Source: Actinomadura rayongensis (GTDB taxonomy: Bacteria > Actinomycetota > Actinomycetes > Streptosporangiales > Streptosporangiaceae). Taken from it: DNA of 64,000 nt. Made by a program: the position numbers and the translations under genes. Positions 8,102-16,665 of the stretch are shown one piece after another (within the stretch, counting starts at the first letter, position 1; each line of letters opens with the position of its first letter). The DNA lies in assembly GCF_009831215.1 (NCBI RefSeq), contig NZ_WUTW01000001.1:1101192-1165191 (forward strand), read 5' to 3'. The notes beneath the pieces are model-generated. The model was not told where the DNA came from, made no database searches, and saw only the letters and a program-made list of their open reading frames with translations.

Positions 8102-8174
8102 GCCCCCGTCGTCTAGTGGCCTAGGACGCCGCCCTCTCAAGGCGGTAACGGCGGTTCGAATCCGCTCGGGGGTA
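8102..8174 (+). tRNA. tRNA-Glu (CUC), copy 2
   Basis: All 73 bases match copy 1 at 7204-7276. It lies at the edge of the lower-GC Nudix / SAM-hydrolase segment. A TAGGCT upstream (8059-8064) could be a -10 box, but no good -35 is visible. Confidence 0.95.
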
Positions 8175-8191
8175 CCTTTTTTCGGGTCTGT

Positions 8192-8590
8192 TCAGGGGAG
8201 CAGGCCTTTTTCTTTTGCCAGGTCCCATGCTGCTCGTCCTGCCGGGGCCAGTTCGTTTCTTTCCGCCTTGGTCAGGTAGCGGATTTCGTTCACTTCTCCT
8301 GCTGGGCTCAGTGGTTCGTTGTGGTCTGCTGTGTAGCAGGTCATGCTGACGTGGGTGTGGTTCGGCTGGTCGTGGGCCTCTGCTCTGATCGTGCCCAGTT
8401 CGATGAATGCCGCTGGGGCGATCGTTGCCGACACTTCTTCTTGCACTTCGCGGGCCAGTGCTTCTCGGTCGTCTTCGCCCGGTTCTGCTTTTCCTCCCGG
8501 GAGGTAGAGGAGGTTTCTGCCTCTTGCGCGTACTGCCGTGAGGCGGCCGTTCACGACGTGGATCCAGGCGACGACGCGGAGATCGTTCAT
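8192..8590 (-). CDS. Nudix hydrolase
   Basis: The 132-residue protein cleaves a nucleoside-diphosphate-linked substrate that I cannot identify. The Nudix box runs from G33 to A55: G-x5-E39-x7-R47-E48-V-Q-E51-E52-V-S54. The catalytic RE..EE residues are present, but the usual Gly near the end is Ser54. ATG 8590 is supported by MNDLRVVAWIHVVNGRL, a normal Nudix start. It lies 5 nt downstream of the SAM-hydrolase stop on the same strand, so the two are probably translationally coupled. GC content falls here: by my count 33 of 60 bases in 8281-8340 are G or C, well below the surroundings. Confidence 0.88.
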   Translation of the reverse strand: MNDLRVVAWIHVVNGRLTAVRARGRNLLYLPGGKAEPGEDDREALAREVQEEVSATIAPAAFIELGTIRAEAHDQPNHTHVSMTCYTADHNEPLSPAGEVNEIRYLTKAERNELAPAGRAAWDLAKEKGLLP

Positions 8591-8595
8591 GGTCC

Positions 8596-9402
8596 TCAGT
8601 GTGGCGGACGCAGCGTCAGGTCCGTGCCCGGTGTGAGGTCGTAGTGGTCTGCCGCTGAGCCCTGGTTGATGGCCAGGGCCAAGGCTCCGGACGAGTCCGT
8701 GTAGAGGAGCGGGTCGCCCTTGGGGACGCTGCCGAAGGTTCGTTCGTAGGTGGCGCGGATGGCTGTTGGGGTCCCGTCTTTTGACGTCCACGAGACGGTC
8801 AGTGGGGTTCCGAATTCCTGTGCGTCCAGGTCGTCCGCCCGTGCCGACAGGATCAGGCTTCCGTAGCGGTCCACGTACAGGATCGTCGTGGTGAGAGTGC
8901 CTTCCCGAGCCCTGGTTGGAGTTGGGAGGTTCAGGGGGAGCGGCGTTATTTTCGGGCCCATGTCGGCTGGGTCCGCGCCGTTCAGAAGGTGGGCCGTGGC
9001 GGGGGCGAAGATGTCTCGGCCGTGGAACGTTGTCGACGGCTTTTCGAGTTGGTAGGCCGGGTTTTCCAGGGCGTGGGTCTCTTGTGCGCCGCCCAGTGCT
9101 TCTGCTGCGGGCATCAGCAGGCCGTTGTCGGGTCCTACCAGGACGTCGCCTCGTTCGGTGCGTACGGCTATCGGGCGTCGCGCGGTGCCTACGCCGGGGT
9201 CTACCACCGCCATGTGGACGCCTTCGGGGAGGTAGGGGAGGGCCTGGCTCAGGAAGAGTGCGCCTTCGACGATCGCGTAGGGGGTGATCTCGTCGGTCAG
9301 GACCAGCACTTTCGCCGTCGGTGCCAGCCGTTGCACCACGCCGGAGCAGATCGCCGTGTAGGCGGCGCCGAAATCGGTGGCGATGCTGGCGAACGGCGGC
9401 AC
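8596..9402 (-). CDS. SAM hydrolase / SAM hydroxide adenosyltransferase family protein (DUF62)
   Basis: The 268-residue protein belongs to the family that attacks S-adenosylmethionine with water to give adenosine and methionine; fluorinase and chlorinase are relatives. Motifs are IATDFG at the N-terminus, VVDPGVGT, VGPDNGLL, and FHGRDIFAPATAHL. The last has the His and Arg-Asp seen in hydroxide-type enzymes. The fluorinase-specific insertion is not evident, so halogenation is unlikely. I chose GTG 9402 because GAGGAGG lies 6 nt upstream; the longer frame begins with a low-complexity stretch. The physiological role of the family is unclear. It is coupled to the Nudix gene, and both are less GC-rich than their neighbours. 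Confidence 0.82.
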   Translation of the reverse strand: MPPFASIATDFGAAYTAICSGVVQRLAPTAKVLVLTDEITPYAIVEGALFLSQALPYLPEGVHMAVVDPGVGTARRPIAVRTERGDVLVGPDNGLLMPAAEALGGAQETHALENPAYQLEKPSTTFHGRDIFAPATAHLLNGADPADMGPKITPLPLNLPTPTRAREGTLTTTILYVDRYGSLILSARADDLDAQEFGTPLTVSWTSKDGTPTAIRATYERTFGSVPKGDPLLYTDSSGALALAINQGSAADHYDLTPGTDLTLRPPH

Positions 9403-9413
9403 GCGGATCCTCC

Positions 9414-9722
9414 TCAGCCCAGGGCGAAGACGATTCCCATCATGCCCAGTGCCAAGGTCACGGCCGTCATCAGGAGGACCGAACCCGGGTCTGCCACCGG
9501 GGCGCCGGTGTTCATCAGGCGGTGGCGGGTCGCGTGGCGGTGGCGTGTCCGGTGCAGGTGGACGGCCGCCGCCCCGCACACCACGGCCGCCGCGAGGCCG
9601 GCTGCTGTGCTGGACGGTGCGAAGCGGACGCAGATCAGGCCGCCGACCACTAACGAGAGGGTGGTGCGGGACCAGGCCAGTGCTGTGCGTTCCGGTTGTG
9701 CTCCTGGGTCCCGGACGGTCAT
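9414..9722 (-). CDS. DUF202 membrane protein
   Basis: A 102-residue inner-membrane protein of the YidH/DUF202 type. It starts MTVRDPGAQPERTALAWSRT, the Glu-Arg-Thr-x-Leu-Ala-Trp-x-Arg pattern typical of the family, followed by three hydrophobic helices (about 22-38, 42-56 and 82-101). The start overlaps the stop of the upstream DUF202 gene by 4 nt (ATGA), so the pair is translationally coupled and may form a heteromer. The function of the family is not established. Confidence 0.85.
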   Translation of the reverse strand: MTVRDPGAQPERTALAWSRTTLSLVVGGLICVRFAPSSTAAGLAAAVVCGAAAVHLHRTRHRHATRHRLMNTGAPVADPGSVLLMTAVTLALGMMGIVFALG

Positions 9723-10096
9723 CGGGTCACCAGCAGCGTCACCAGCGCGGCCACCGCCAGGGCCGCCAGGCCGTAGGACATGTAGGGGGCCAGCGCGGGC
9801 GGGGGGAGCGTCTCGGCGCGGCGCAGGGCGCGTTCTGTGGTCAGCCAGCGGCGGAAGGCGAGCAGGGCGGCCAGCGCGCCGGTCGCCGAGCAGCCCACGG
9901 CGAGGACGGTCCGCAGCGGGTCGGCCACCAGGTCGCCGCTCACGGCGAGGCCGATGCCGCCCGCGATGAGGGCCAGGGCGGTGCGGATCCAGGCGAGGAA
10001 CGTCCGCTCGTTGGCCAGCGAGAAGCGCGGATCCGGGTCCTCGCCCTCGGCCAGCAGCCGTCCGGCCCAGCCGCCGGGGGAGTCCGACGCGGTCAT
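9719..10096 (-). CDS. DUF202 (YidH-type) membrane protein
   Basis: A 125-residue relative of the next gene, with FSLANERTFLAWIRTALALIAGG near residues 25-47 and three membrane helices in total. A soluble N-terminal segment rich in acidic residues precedes the first helix. It is the first gene of a two-gene unit with the 102-residue paralogue. Only 86 nt separate it from the ndgR stop, so read-through from ndgR is possible. Confidence 0.85.
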   Translation of the reverse strand: MTASDSPGGWAGRLLAEGEDPDPRFSLANERTFLAWIRTALALIAGGIGLAVSGDLVADPLRTVLAVGCSATGALAALLAFRRWLTTERALRRAETLPPPALAPYMSYGLAALAVAALVTLLVTR

Positions 10097-10182
10097 TTCA
10101 GGCTCTTTCTGTGGATTACTCCTCTCTTCTCACGATACTTTCCAACCTTCCCAGTATTGATGCCGGAATGGTCGTGGGGCGG

Positions 10183-10902
10183 TCAGGACGCCCCGCGCCG
10201 CATCCCCTCGGTGATCTTCTCGGCGGCGGCGACGACCGGGCCGGCGTGCAGGCGCCCGGGGGAGCGCGTCAAACGTTCCAGCGGGCCGGACACCGAGACG
10301 GCGGCGATGACCCGTCCGCCCGCGCCGCGCACCGGGGCCGACACCGAGCCGACGCCCGGCTCGCGCTCGCCGACGCTCTGCGCCCAGCCGCGCCGCCGGA
10401 CGGCCGCGAGCGTCGTCGCCTCGAACTTGGCGCCGCGCAGGCCCCGGTGCATCCGGTCCGGCTCCTCCCAGGCCAGCAGGATCTGCGCGGCCGACCCGGC
10501 GGCCATCGGCAGCGCCGCGCCGACCGGGATCGTGTCGCGCAGGCCGCTCGCGCGCTCGGCGGCGGCCACGCACACCCGGACGTCGCCCTGCCGCCGGAAC
10601 AGCGACGCGCTCTCGCCCGTCAGGTCCCTGAGCTGGGTCAGGATCGGCTGGGCGATGGCCAGCAGGCGGTCCTCGCCGGCCGCGACGGCCAGTTCGGCGA
10701 GGCGCGGGCCGAGGATGAACCGGCCCTGCGTGTCGCGGTGGACGAGCCGGTGGTGCTCCAGCGCGACGGCGAGCCGGTGGGCGGTGGGCCGGGCCAGACC
10801 GGTGGTCTGGACGAGCTGCGCGAGGGACGCCGGCCCGGCTTCCAGCGCGTTCAGCACGAGAACCGCTTTGTCGAGTACGCCGACTCCGCTAGAGTTGTCC
10901 AT
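10183..10902 (-). CDS. ndgR: IclR-family regulator of amino acid metabolism, NdgR/LtbR-like
   Basis: The 239-residue regulator has an N-terminal winged helix-turn-helix (about 8-65, LAQLVQTTGLARPTAHRL) and a C-terminal IclR effector domain. It starts MDNSSGVGVLDKAVLVLNALE, which matches my recollection of Streptomyces NdgR almost residue for residue, as do GRFILGPRLAELA and RGWAQSVGEREPG. NdgR/LtbR controls leucine genes and other amino acid genes. The gene is divergent from leuC with a 100-bp gap, the arrangement found for NdgR. ATG 10902 follows the family start; a frame eight residues longer is open. I did not see a strong ribosome site. Confidence 0.9.
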   Translation of the reverse strand: MDNSSGVGVLDKAVLVLNALEAGPASLAQLVQTTGLARPTAHRLAVALEHHRLVHRDTQGRFILGPRLAELAVAAGEDRLLAIAQPILTQLRDLTGESASLFRRQGDVRVCVAAAERASGLRDTIPVGAALPMAAGSAAQILLAWEEPDRMHRGLRGAKFEATTLAAVRRRGWAQSVGEREPGVGSVSAPVRGAGGRVIAAVSVSGPLERLTRSPGRLHAGPVVAAAEKITEGMRRGAS

Positions 10903-11002
10903 GTCTTGATATTGCCGTCTCGTCATTTGAGATGCAAGTCAGGCGCACGGGACCCCGGCGCACCGACGCGTCCGGGGACGAGACTTCAGGTGAGGTGGAG
11001 CG
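10903..11002. promoter_or_regulatory. Divergent ndgR / leuC control region
   Basis: These 100 bp must hold both promoters and, by analogy with Streptomyces and Corynebacterium, the NdgR/LtbR operator. Around 10927-10937 the stretch TTGAGATGCAA is partly symmetric and AT-richer than its flanks. I cannot define the operator more precisely. Confidence 0.5.
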
Positions 11003-12400
11003 ATGGGCCGCACACTGGCCGACAAGGTGTACGACGCGCACGTCGTGCGACGTGCCGACGGCGAACCGGATCTCCTGTACATCGACCTGCACCTCGTCCA
11101 CGAGGTGACGAGCCCGCAGGCGTTCGACGGGCTGCGCCTGGCGGACCGCAAGGTGCGCCGGCCCGATCTGACGATCGCGACCGAGGACCACAACGTCCCG
11201 ACCACCGACCTGCTCGCGCCGATCGCCGACCCCGTGTCGCGGACGCAGGTCGAGACGCTGCGCAAGAACTGCGCCGAGTTCGGCGTCCGGCTGCACCCGA
11301 TGGGCGACGCCGGGCAGGGCATCGTCCACGTCATCGGGCCGCAGCTCGGGCTGACCCAGCCCGGCATGACCGTCGTGTGCGGCGACTCGCACACCTCCAC
11401 CCACGGCGCGTTCGGCGCGCTCGCCCACGGCATCGGGACGAGCGAGGTCGAGCACGTCCTCGCCACCCAGACGCTGCCGCAGGTCAAGCCGAAGATGATG
11501 GCCGTCACGGTGAACGGGGCGCTGCCCGCCGGCGTCACCGCCAAGGACCTCATCCTCGCCATCATCGCCGAGATCGGCACCGGCGGCGGCCAGGGCCACA
11601 TCATCGAGTACCGCGGCGAGGCCATCCGGTCGCTGTCGATGGAAGGCCGCATGACGGTCTGCAACATGTCCATCGAGGCCGGGGCGCGCGCCGGGCTGAT
11701 CGCCCCGGACGAGACCACGTTCGCCTACCTCAAGGGCCGTCCGCACGCCCCGCAGGGCGCCGCGTGGGACGAGGCCGTCGCGTACTGGAAGTCCCTCGCC
11801 ACCGACGAGGACGCGGTGTTCGACAAGGAGGTCGTCATCGACGCCTCCACGCTGACCCCCTTCGTGACCTGGGGCACCAACCCCGGGCAGGGCCTGCCGC
11901 TCGGCGCGTCCGTGCCCGACCCGGCCGCGATCGAGGACGCCGTCGAGCGCCAGGCCGCCGAGCGCGCGCTGGAGTACATGGGCCTGACGGCCGGGACGCC
12001 GCTGCGCGACATCGCCGTCGACACCGTGTTCGTCGGGTCCTGCACCAACGGCCGCATCGAGGACCTGCGGGCCGTCGCGGACGTCCTGAACGGCCGCCGC
12101 GTCGCCGACGGGGTGCGGATGCTCGTCGTCCCCGGCTCGATGGAGGTCAAGAAGCAGGCCGAGGCCGAGGGCCTGCACGAGGTCATCGCCGCGTCCGGCG
12201 CGCAGTGGCGCGAGGCGGGCTGCTCGATGTGCCTGGCGATGAACCCCGACAAGCTCACGCCCGGCGAGCGCAGCGCGTCCACGTCCAACCGCAACTTCGA
12301 GGGCCGCCAGGGGCCCGGCGGGCGCACCCACCTGGTCTCGCCCGCCGTCGCCGCCGCGACCGCCGTCACCGGCCGCCTGACCGCCCCCGCCGACCTGTAA
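11003..12400 (+). CDS. leuC: 3-isopropylmalate dehydratase, large subunit
   Basis: LeuC with LeuD isomerises 2- to 3-isopropylmalate in leucine synthesis. The 465-residue protein is a full-length aconitase-type catalytic subunit. The substrate loop [19 protein letters not shown] lies near residue 130, and the [4Fe-4S] ligands are the Cys in FVGSCTNGR and the pair in [18 protein letters not shown] near the end is also conserved. ATG 11003 has GGTGGAG upstream. leuD follows after 12 nt in the same unit. The divergent ndgR gene suggests leucine- or nitrogen-responsive control. Confidence 0.97.
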   Translation: MGRTLADKVYDAHVVRRADGEPDLLYIDLHLVHEVTSPQAFDGLRLADRKVRRPDLTIATEDHNVPTTDLLAPIADPVSRTQVETLRKNCAEFGVRLHPMGDAGQGIVHVIGPQLGLTQPGMTVVCGDSHTSTHGAFGALAHGIGTSEVEHVLATQTLPQVKPKMMAVTVNGALPAGVTAKDLILAIIAEIGTGGGQGHIIEYRGEAIRSLSMEGRMTVCNMSIEAGARAGLIAPDETTFAYLKGRPHAPQGAAWDEAVAYWKSLATDEDAVFDKEVVIDASTLTPFVTWGTNPGQGLPLGASVPDPAAIEDAVERQAAERALEYMGLTAGTPLRDIAVDTVFVGSCTNGRIEDLRAVADVLNGRRVADGVRMLVVPGSMEVKKQAEAEGLHEVIAASGAQWREAGCSMCLAMNPDKLTPGERSASTSNRNFEGRQGPGGRTHLVSPAVAAATAVTGRLTAPADL

Positions 12401-12412
12401 GGAGCCTCGGAC

Positions 12413-13000
12413 ATGGAAGCCTTCACCACCCACACCGGGCGCGCGGTCCCGCTGCGCCGCAGCAACGTGGACACCGACCAGATCATCCCGGCCGTCTGGC
12501 TCAAGCAGGTCAGCCGCACCGGGTTCGAGAAGGGCCTGTTCTCCGCCTGGCGCGAGGACCCGGCGTTCGTGCTGAACCAGCCGCAGTACGACGGCGCGAC
12601 GATCCTGGTCGCGGGCACCGACTTCGGCACCGGGTCGTCCCGCGAGCACGCCGTCTGGGCGCTCCAGCAGTACGGGTTCCGGGTCGTCATCGCGCCGCGC
12701 TTCGGGGACATCTTCCGCAACAACTCCACGAAGATGGGGCTGCTGCCGGTCGTCCTGCCCACCGAGACCGTCGAGGAACTGCAGAGCCGCGCCGAGCAGG
12801 ACCCGAAGGCGGAGATCACCGTCGACCTGGAGCGGCGCGAGGTCCGCGCGGGCGACCTGACCGTCCCGTTCGAGATCGACGACTACACCCGCTGGCGGCT
12901 GCTGGAGGGCCTGGACGACATCGGCCTCACCCTGCGCCACGCCGACGACATCGCGCGGTTCGAGGAGTCCCGGTCGCCGCTGCTGCCCACCACGGCCTGA
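12413..13000 (+). CDS. leuD: 3-isopropylmalate dehydratase, small subunit
   Basis: The 195-residue swivelling-domain subunit completes the isopropylmalate isomerase. [12 protein letters not shown] near residue 18 and [14 protein letters not shown] near 70 carry the substrate-binding Ser-Arg loop. [19 protein letters not shown] follows. GGAG lies 8 nt before the ATG, in the 12-nt gap after leuC, so the two are co-translated. No clear terminator follows the gene. Confidence 0.97.
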   Translation: MEAFTTHTGRAVPLRRSNVDTDQIIPAVWLKQVSRTGFEKGLFSAWREDPAFVLNQPQYDGATILVAGTDFGTGSSREHAVWALQQYGFRVVIAPRFGDIFRNNSTKMGLLPVVLPTETVEELQSRAEQDPKAEITVDLERREVRAGDLTVPFEIDDYTRWRLLEGLDDIGLTLRHADDIARFEESRSPLLPTTA

Positions 13001-13109
13001 CCGCGCCGACCGAGCAACGCGCCCCCCGGCGTGCCGGGCGGCCCCGCGCACCGGCGACAATCGACGGTGAGCAGGGACGCACGGCACGCCGCAGGGAGGA
13101 CGCGCACGC

Positions 13110-13349
13110 ATGGTCGCACGCATGGTCCCCGAGCATGGACCGCAGTGGGACGACCCCGAGCTGACCCGCCTCGCGCGGCGGCTCCGCGACGCCCACCGGC
13201 TCGTCGCGCCCCTCCCCAAACAGGACCGCCGACGGCTGATCCGGCAGCTCCTGGTGATCACCGACCTGGCCAAACGCGACACCGCGCTGGCCGCCCGGCG
13301 GCTCGACGCGTTCCTCGCCGATTTCCGGCCGCCGCCCGCCGCCCGATAA
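13110..13349 (+). CDS. Small helical conserved hypothetical protein
   Basis: A 79-residue, strongly basic and helical protein (WDDPELTRLARRLRDAHRL, RRLIRQLLVITDLAKRD). I do not recognise a domain. GGGAGG lies about 11 nt before the first ATG; a second ATG four codons on is equally possible. It stands alone between leuD and hup. Codon use is normal for the region, so I consider it a real gene, but no function can be assigned. Confidence 0.5.
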   Translation: MVARMVPEHGPQWDDPELTRLARRLRDAHRLVAPLPKQDRRRLIRQLLVITDLAKRDTALAARRLDAFLADFRPPPAAR

Positions 13350-13507
13350 CGTGCCGGGTGGCCGGCGTTGATCCGGCGCCCGGGTGAGACGGGGGCGAGG
13401 CCGACAAAAACGCCTGCGACACGGAACGTTGCGCGTTCAGGTGATTGTGTCCTCGCCGAGGCTCCCTTAGTTTCGTTCGGGCAAGGGGGGAACAAGAGGA
13501 GTAACCC

Positions 13508-13786
13508 ATGAACAAACGAGAGCTGGTCGACGCCATCTCTGACCGGCTGGGGAGCAAGAAGGCCGCAGCCGAGGCCGTCGACGTGATCCTGGAGACGATC
13601 CAGGCCACGGTCGCCAAGGGCGACAAGGTCGCGATCACCGGCTTCGGGTCCTTCGAGAAGGCCGACCGGCCTGCTCGTACGGCCCGGAACCCCGCAACGG
13701 GCAAGACCATCAACGTTCCCGCGACGTCCGTGCCCAAGTTCAAGGCGGGCGCGGACTTCAAGAACCTGGTCGCCGGCAACAAGTAG
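13508..13786 (+). CDS. hup: HU-family DNA-binding protein
   Basis: The 92-residue nucleoid protein bends and compacts DNA as a dimer. It starts MNKRELVDAISDRLGSKKAA and has the ITGFGSFE turn and the flexible DNA-binding arm ARTARNPATGKTINVP. There is no Lys-rich C-terminal tail, so it is the short HU (HupA) type rather than the long HupS type. AGAGGAG lies 6-7 nt before the ATG. Upstream, TTGTGT (13445-13450) and TAGTTT (13468-13473) with 17-bp spacing are a weak promoter candidate. Confidence 0.95.
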   Translation: MNKRELVDAISDRLGSKKAAAEAVDVILETIQATVAKGDKVAITGFGSFEKADRPARTARNPATGKTINVPATSVPKFKAGADFKNLVAGNK

Positions 13787-13803
13787 ATCGCGACGCGCCA
13801 ACG

Positions 13804-13834
13804 CGCCCGGTCCCGCCTCGTGCGGGGCCGGGCG
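13804..13834. terminator. Terminator between hup and the convergent cold-shock-like gene
   Basis: A 13-bp stem (13804-13816 with 13822-13834, one G-U pair, loop CTCGT) ends both converging genes. Confidence 0.75.
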
Positions 13835-13841
13835 TTCGTCG

Positions 13842-14045
13842 TTACGGGAGCGGGAAGGTCGCGAGCGTGACGGCGCCGATGCGGCCGTCGTCCTCCACGC
13901 CGAGCCGGACGCGCTGCCCGAGCCGCAGCAGCCGCAGGCCCCCCGCCGCGAACGCCTCCGCGTCGAAGTGCAGTTCCGTGCCGTCGTCGAGCAGCACGCT
14001 GCCCGTCTGGGTCGCCGCGTCGAACGTCCGCACCGTCGCCTGCAT
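13842..14045 (-). CDS. Cold-shock-like small protein
   Basis: The 67-residue protein resembles a degenerate cold-shock (OB-fold) domain: VRTFDAATQTGSVLLDDGTELHF corresponds to the first strands, and GQRVRLGVEDDGRIGAVTL to the last. The RNA-binding aromatics of true Csp proteins (KGFGFI, VFVH) are missing, so nucleic-acid binding is uncertain. ATG 14045 was chosen by this domain boundary; the open frame extends further but is Arg/Pro-rich and lies within cofC in another frame. It follows cofC by 10 nt and is probably in the same operon. Confidence 0.65.
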   Translation of the reverse strand: MQATVRTFDAATQTGSVLLDDGTELHFDAEAFAAGGLRLLRLGQRVRLGVEDDGRIGAVTLATFPLP

Positions 14046-14055
14046 GGCGCCGACC

Positions 14056-14742
14056 TTATCGGGCGGGACGGGGCGCGTCGCCCGCGAGCCCGGGCAGCAG
14101 CGCCGCCACCGCCGCCGTGCGCGGGCCGGTGCCGAGGACGAGCGCGGCGCGCAGATCCGCCGGGGTGTCCACGTCACGGCGTACGCTGTCGGTACCGTCC
14201 AGCAGCAGCTCCCGCACGCCCCGCGCCCGGTGCGCGGCGCGCGAGGCGCCGCCGAACGCCGGGGCGAACACCGTGCCGGGACGCGCCGTGTAGAGCGTCG
14301 TCCCGACGGCCGCCGCGTCCGGCACGAACGCCTCGGGCACGGCCGCGGCGGCGGCCAGCACCGTCGCCAGCTCGGCGGGCCGCAGCGCGGGCAGGTCGGC
14401 CGACAGGGCGCCGACCCCGGCGGCGGGCGCGGCCTCGCGGGCGCGGCGGGCGCCGTGCGCCAGGGCGGGGTTCAGCCCGGCGTCCGGCTCGTCCGGGACG
14501 ACGCGGGCGCCGAGCGCGGCCAGTTCGGCGGCGGGAAGGGGATCGTCGGTGACGACCGTCACATCGTCCACGAGCGGGCAGCGCAGCGCCGCCGCGACCG
14601 TGTCCGCCGCGACGGCCAGCGCCAGCGCCGCGCGGTGCGGCCCGGCGGCGGCGGACATGCGGGTCTTGGCCCGCGCCAGCACCTTGACCGGCACGACGAG
14701 CGACCAACGGAGTGAGGGCGCACCCTGCGCTGCTGTAGACAT
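14056..14742 (-). CDS. cofC: 2-phospho-L-lactate / phosphoenolpyruvate guanylyltransferase of F420 synthesis
   Basis: CofC (FbiD in mycobacteria) activates phosphoenolpyruvate or 2-phospholactate with GTP for coenzyme F420 side-chain assembly. The 228-residue protein has the nucleotidyltransferase pattern of this family: LVVPVKVLARAKTRM at the N-terminus, VVTDDP near 65, and GLNPALAHGARRAR and LSADLPALRPAEL, the latter with the metal-binding Asp. FAPAFGGASRAAHRARG and RRDVDTPADL complete it. The gene marks this organism as an F420 producer. It is divergent from plsC, with 84 bp between the start codons. The ATG is well placed and no longer start is needed. Confidence 0.88.
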   Translation of the reverse strand: MSTAAQGAPSLRWSLVVPVKVLARAKTRMSAAAGPHRAALALAVAADTVAAALRCPLVDDVTVVTDDPLPAAELAALGARVVPDEPDAGLNPALAHGARRAREAAPAAGVGALSADLPALRPAELATVLAAAAAVPEAFVPDAAAVGTTLYTARPGTVFAPAFGGASRAAHRARGVRELLLDGTDSVRRDVDTPADLRAALVLGTGPRTAAVAALLPGLAGDAPRPAR

Positions 14743-14826
14743 GGCGACTCGACACTATGCGGAGACACCCGCGACACTGGAGGACCCCCCGCGCCCCGGC
14801 GCGGCCGGGAGGAAGAAGGGACGGGC

Positions 14827-15606
14827 ATGACCGACGGTTATTCGCCGACGTGGCGGAGGATCACGATCGTCATCCTGCGCCCGCTGCTCTACGGGCTGCT
14901 GCGGCGCGACTGGCGGGGCGCCCGGAACGTGCCGCGCGAGGGCGGGATCATCATCGCGGCCAACCACATCTCCGAGGCCGACCCGCTGGCCCTCGCCCAC
15001 TTCGTCTACGAGGCGGGCCGCTACCCGGTGTACCTGGCGAAGTCGACGCTGTTCGACGTCCCGCTGTTCCGGTCCGTGCTGCGCGGGACGGGCCAGATCC
15101 CCGTCTACCGCGACCGCTCCGACGCGGCGCTGGCGCTGCGCGACGCCGAGGCGGCGCTGCGGCGCGGCGAGTGCCTGATGTTCTACCCGGAGGGGAGCTG
15201 CACCCGCGACCCCGAGCTGTGGCCGATGACCGGGCAGACGGGCGTCGCGCGGATGGCGCTGAAGACGGGCGCGAAGGTCGTCCCGGTCGCGTCGTGGGGC
15301 GCGCACGAGCTGCTGCCCTACACGAAGACCGAGCGGACGGGCCTCGCCGGAACGCTGCGCAAGGGCTTCCACCCGTTCCCGCGCAAGACGATGAAGGTGA
15401 TCGCGGGGCCGCCGGTCGACCTGTCGAAGTACGCGGGGGAGCCGCTGACCAAGAGCGTCCTGCGCGCGGCGACCGACGACATCATGCGCGACATCGCCGG
15501 GCTGCTCGGCGAGCTGCGCGGCGCCGAGCCGCCCGCCGAGCTGTACGACCACCACAAGGTCGTCGCGCGGCGGCGGGCCGCCGCGGACGGGGAGGAACGG
15601 TCGTGA
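14827..15606 (+). CDS. plsC: 1-acyl-sn-glycerol-3-phosphate acyltransferase family protein
   Basis: The 259-residue protein transfers an acyl chain to lysophosphatidate or a related acceptor in membrane lipid synthesis. The catalytic NHISEAD (H-x4-D) is near residue 48, and the acceptor motif FYPEGSCTRDPE near 119. The hydrophobic N-terminus (about 12-25) should tie it to the inner face of the membrane. Its GTGA overlaps the start of gpsA, which makes glycerol-3-phosphate, so the pair links precursor supply to acylation. Actinomycetes carry several paralogues, so the exact acyl acceptor is open. Confidence 0.88.
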   Translation: MTDGYSPTWRRITIVILRPLLYGLLRRDWRGARNVPREGGIIIAANHISEADPLALAHFVYEAGRYPVYLAKSTLFDVPLFRSVLRGTGQIPVYRDRSDAALALRDAEAALRRGECLMFYPEGSCTRDPELWPMTGQTGVARMALKTGAKVVPVASWGAHELLPYTKTERTGLAGTLRKGFHPFPRKTMKVIAGPPVDLSKYAGEPLTKSVLRAATDDIMRDIAGLLGELRGAEPPAELYDHHKVVARRRAAADGEERS

Positions 15607-16613
15607 CCGTCCGGACGGCCGTGATGGGCGCGGGCTCGTGGGGCACCGTGATGGCCAAGCTGTTCTGCGACGCGGGCGGCGACGCCGTGCTGTGGGGCCG
15701 CCGTCCCGAGGCCGTCGCGGCGATCAACGAGCGGCACGAGAACCCCGACTACCTGCCGGGGATCACGCTGCCCGAGACGCTGCGCGCCACGGTGGACCCG
15801 GCGGAGGCGCTGGACGGCGCCGACATCGTCGCGGTGGCCGTCCCGGCGCAGACGCTGCGCGCCAACCTCGCCGCGTGGGGGCCGCACCTGCCGCCGGACG
15901 CGCTGGTCGTCAGCCTGATGAAGGGCGTGGAACTGGGGACGTCCCGGCTGATGTCGGAGGTCCTGCGCGAGGCGGCGGACGTCCCGGCGGAGCGGATCGG
16001 GGTGTTCTGCGGCCCGAACCTGGCGCGCGAGATCGCGTCCGGGCAGCCGGGCGCGGCGGTCGCGGCGTGCGTGGACGAGGCGCAGGCGCGGCGGCTGCAG
16101 GCCGCGACGATGACGCCGTACTTCCGCGTCTACACGACGACGGACGTGGTGGGCTGCGAGCTGGGCGGCGCCGTCAAGAACATCGTGGCGCTGTGCGTCG
16201 GCATGGCGGTCGGGCTGGGGTTCGGCGCGAGCACGCAGGCGCTGCTGATGACGCGCGGGCTCGCCGAGATCGCGCGGCTCGGCGCGGCGCTCGGCGCGGA
16301 CGAGCACACGTTCGCGGGCCTGGCGGGCATGGGCGACCTCATCGGGACGTGCTCGTCCCCGCTGTCGCGGAACCGGACGTTCGGGGAGAACCTCGGCCGG
16401 GGAATGACCCTGGACGAGGTGATCGCGGTGACGAAGCAGACGGCCGAGGGCGTGAAGTCGTCGGAGGCGGTGCTGGAGCTGGCGCGCAAGCACAACGTGG
16501 AGATGCCGATCGCCGAGGCCGTCGCGGCGGTGCTGTACCACGGGATGCCGATCAAGGAGGCCGCGATCTCCCTGATCTCCCGCAGCCCGAAGGCCGAGCG
16601 GTACGGCATGTGA
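15603..16613 (+). CDS. gpsA: Glycerol-3-phosphate dehydrogenase (NAD(P)+)
   Basis: GpsA reduces dihydroxyacetone phosphate to sn-glycerol-3-phosphate for phospholipids. The 336-residue protein has the Rossmann motif MGAGSWGTVMAKL at the N-terminus, then SLMKGVE, GPNLAREIA and the catalytic Lys in GGAVKNIVAL near 190. GLAGMGDLIGTCSS and SRNRTFGENLG close the family pattern. The start is GTG overlapping the plsC stop by 4 nt; GGGGAGGA lies a few bases upstream. ddl follows after 52 bp, an order seen in other actinomycetes. Confidence 0.95.
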   Translation: MTVRTAVMGAGSWGTVMAKLFCDAGGDAVLWGRRPEAVAAINERHENPDYLPGITLPETLRATVDPAEALDGADIVAVAVPAQTLRANLAAWGPHLPPDALVVSLMKGVELGTSRLMSEVLREAADVPAERIGVFCGPNLAREIASGQPGAAVAACVDEAQARRLQAATMTPYFRVYTTTDVVGCELGGAVKNIVALCVGMAVGLGFGASTQALLMTRGLAEIARLGAALGADEHTFAGLAGMGDLIGTCSSPLSRNRTFGENLGRGMTLDEVIAVTKQTAEGVKSSEAVLELARKHNVEMPIAEAVAAVLYHGMPIKEAAISLISRSPKAERYGM

Positions 16614-16665
16614 GGTAACGCAGCCGAAACGATCTCCGCGCGCGGAGCAGATAGGGTCAGGAGCC

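Noticed and set aside
8596..9402. A fluorinase or chlorinase gene
   Set aside because: The protein has the features of the common DUF62 SAM hydrolases and I see no fluorinase-type insertion; no halometabolite genes are adjacent.
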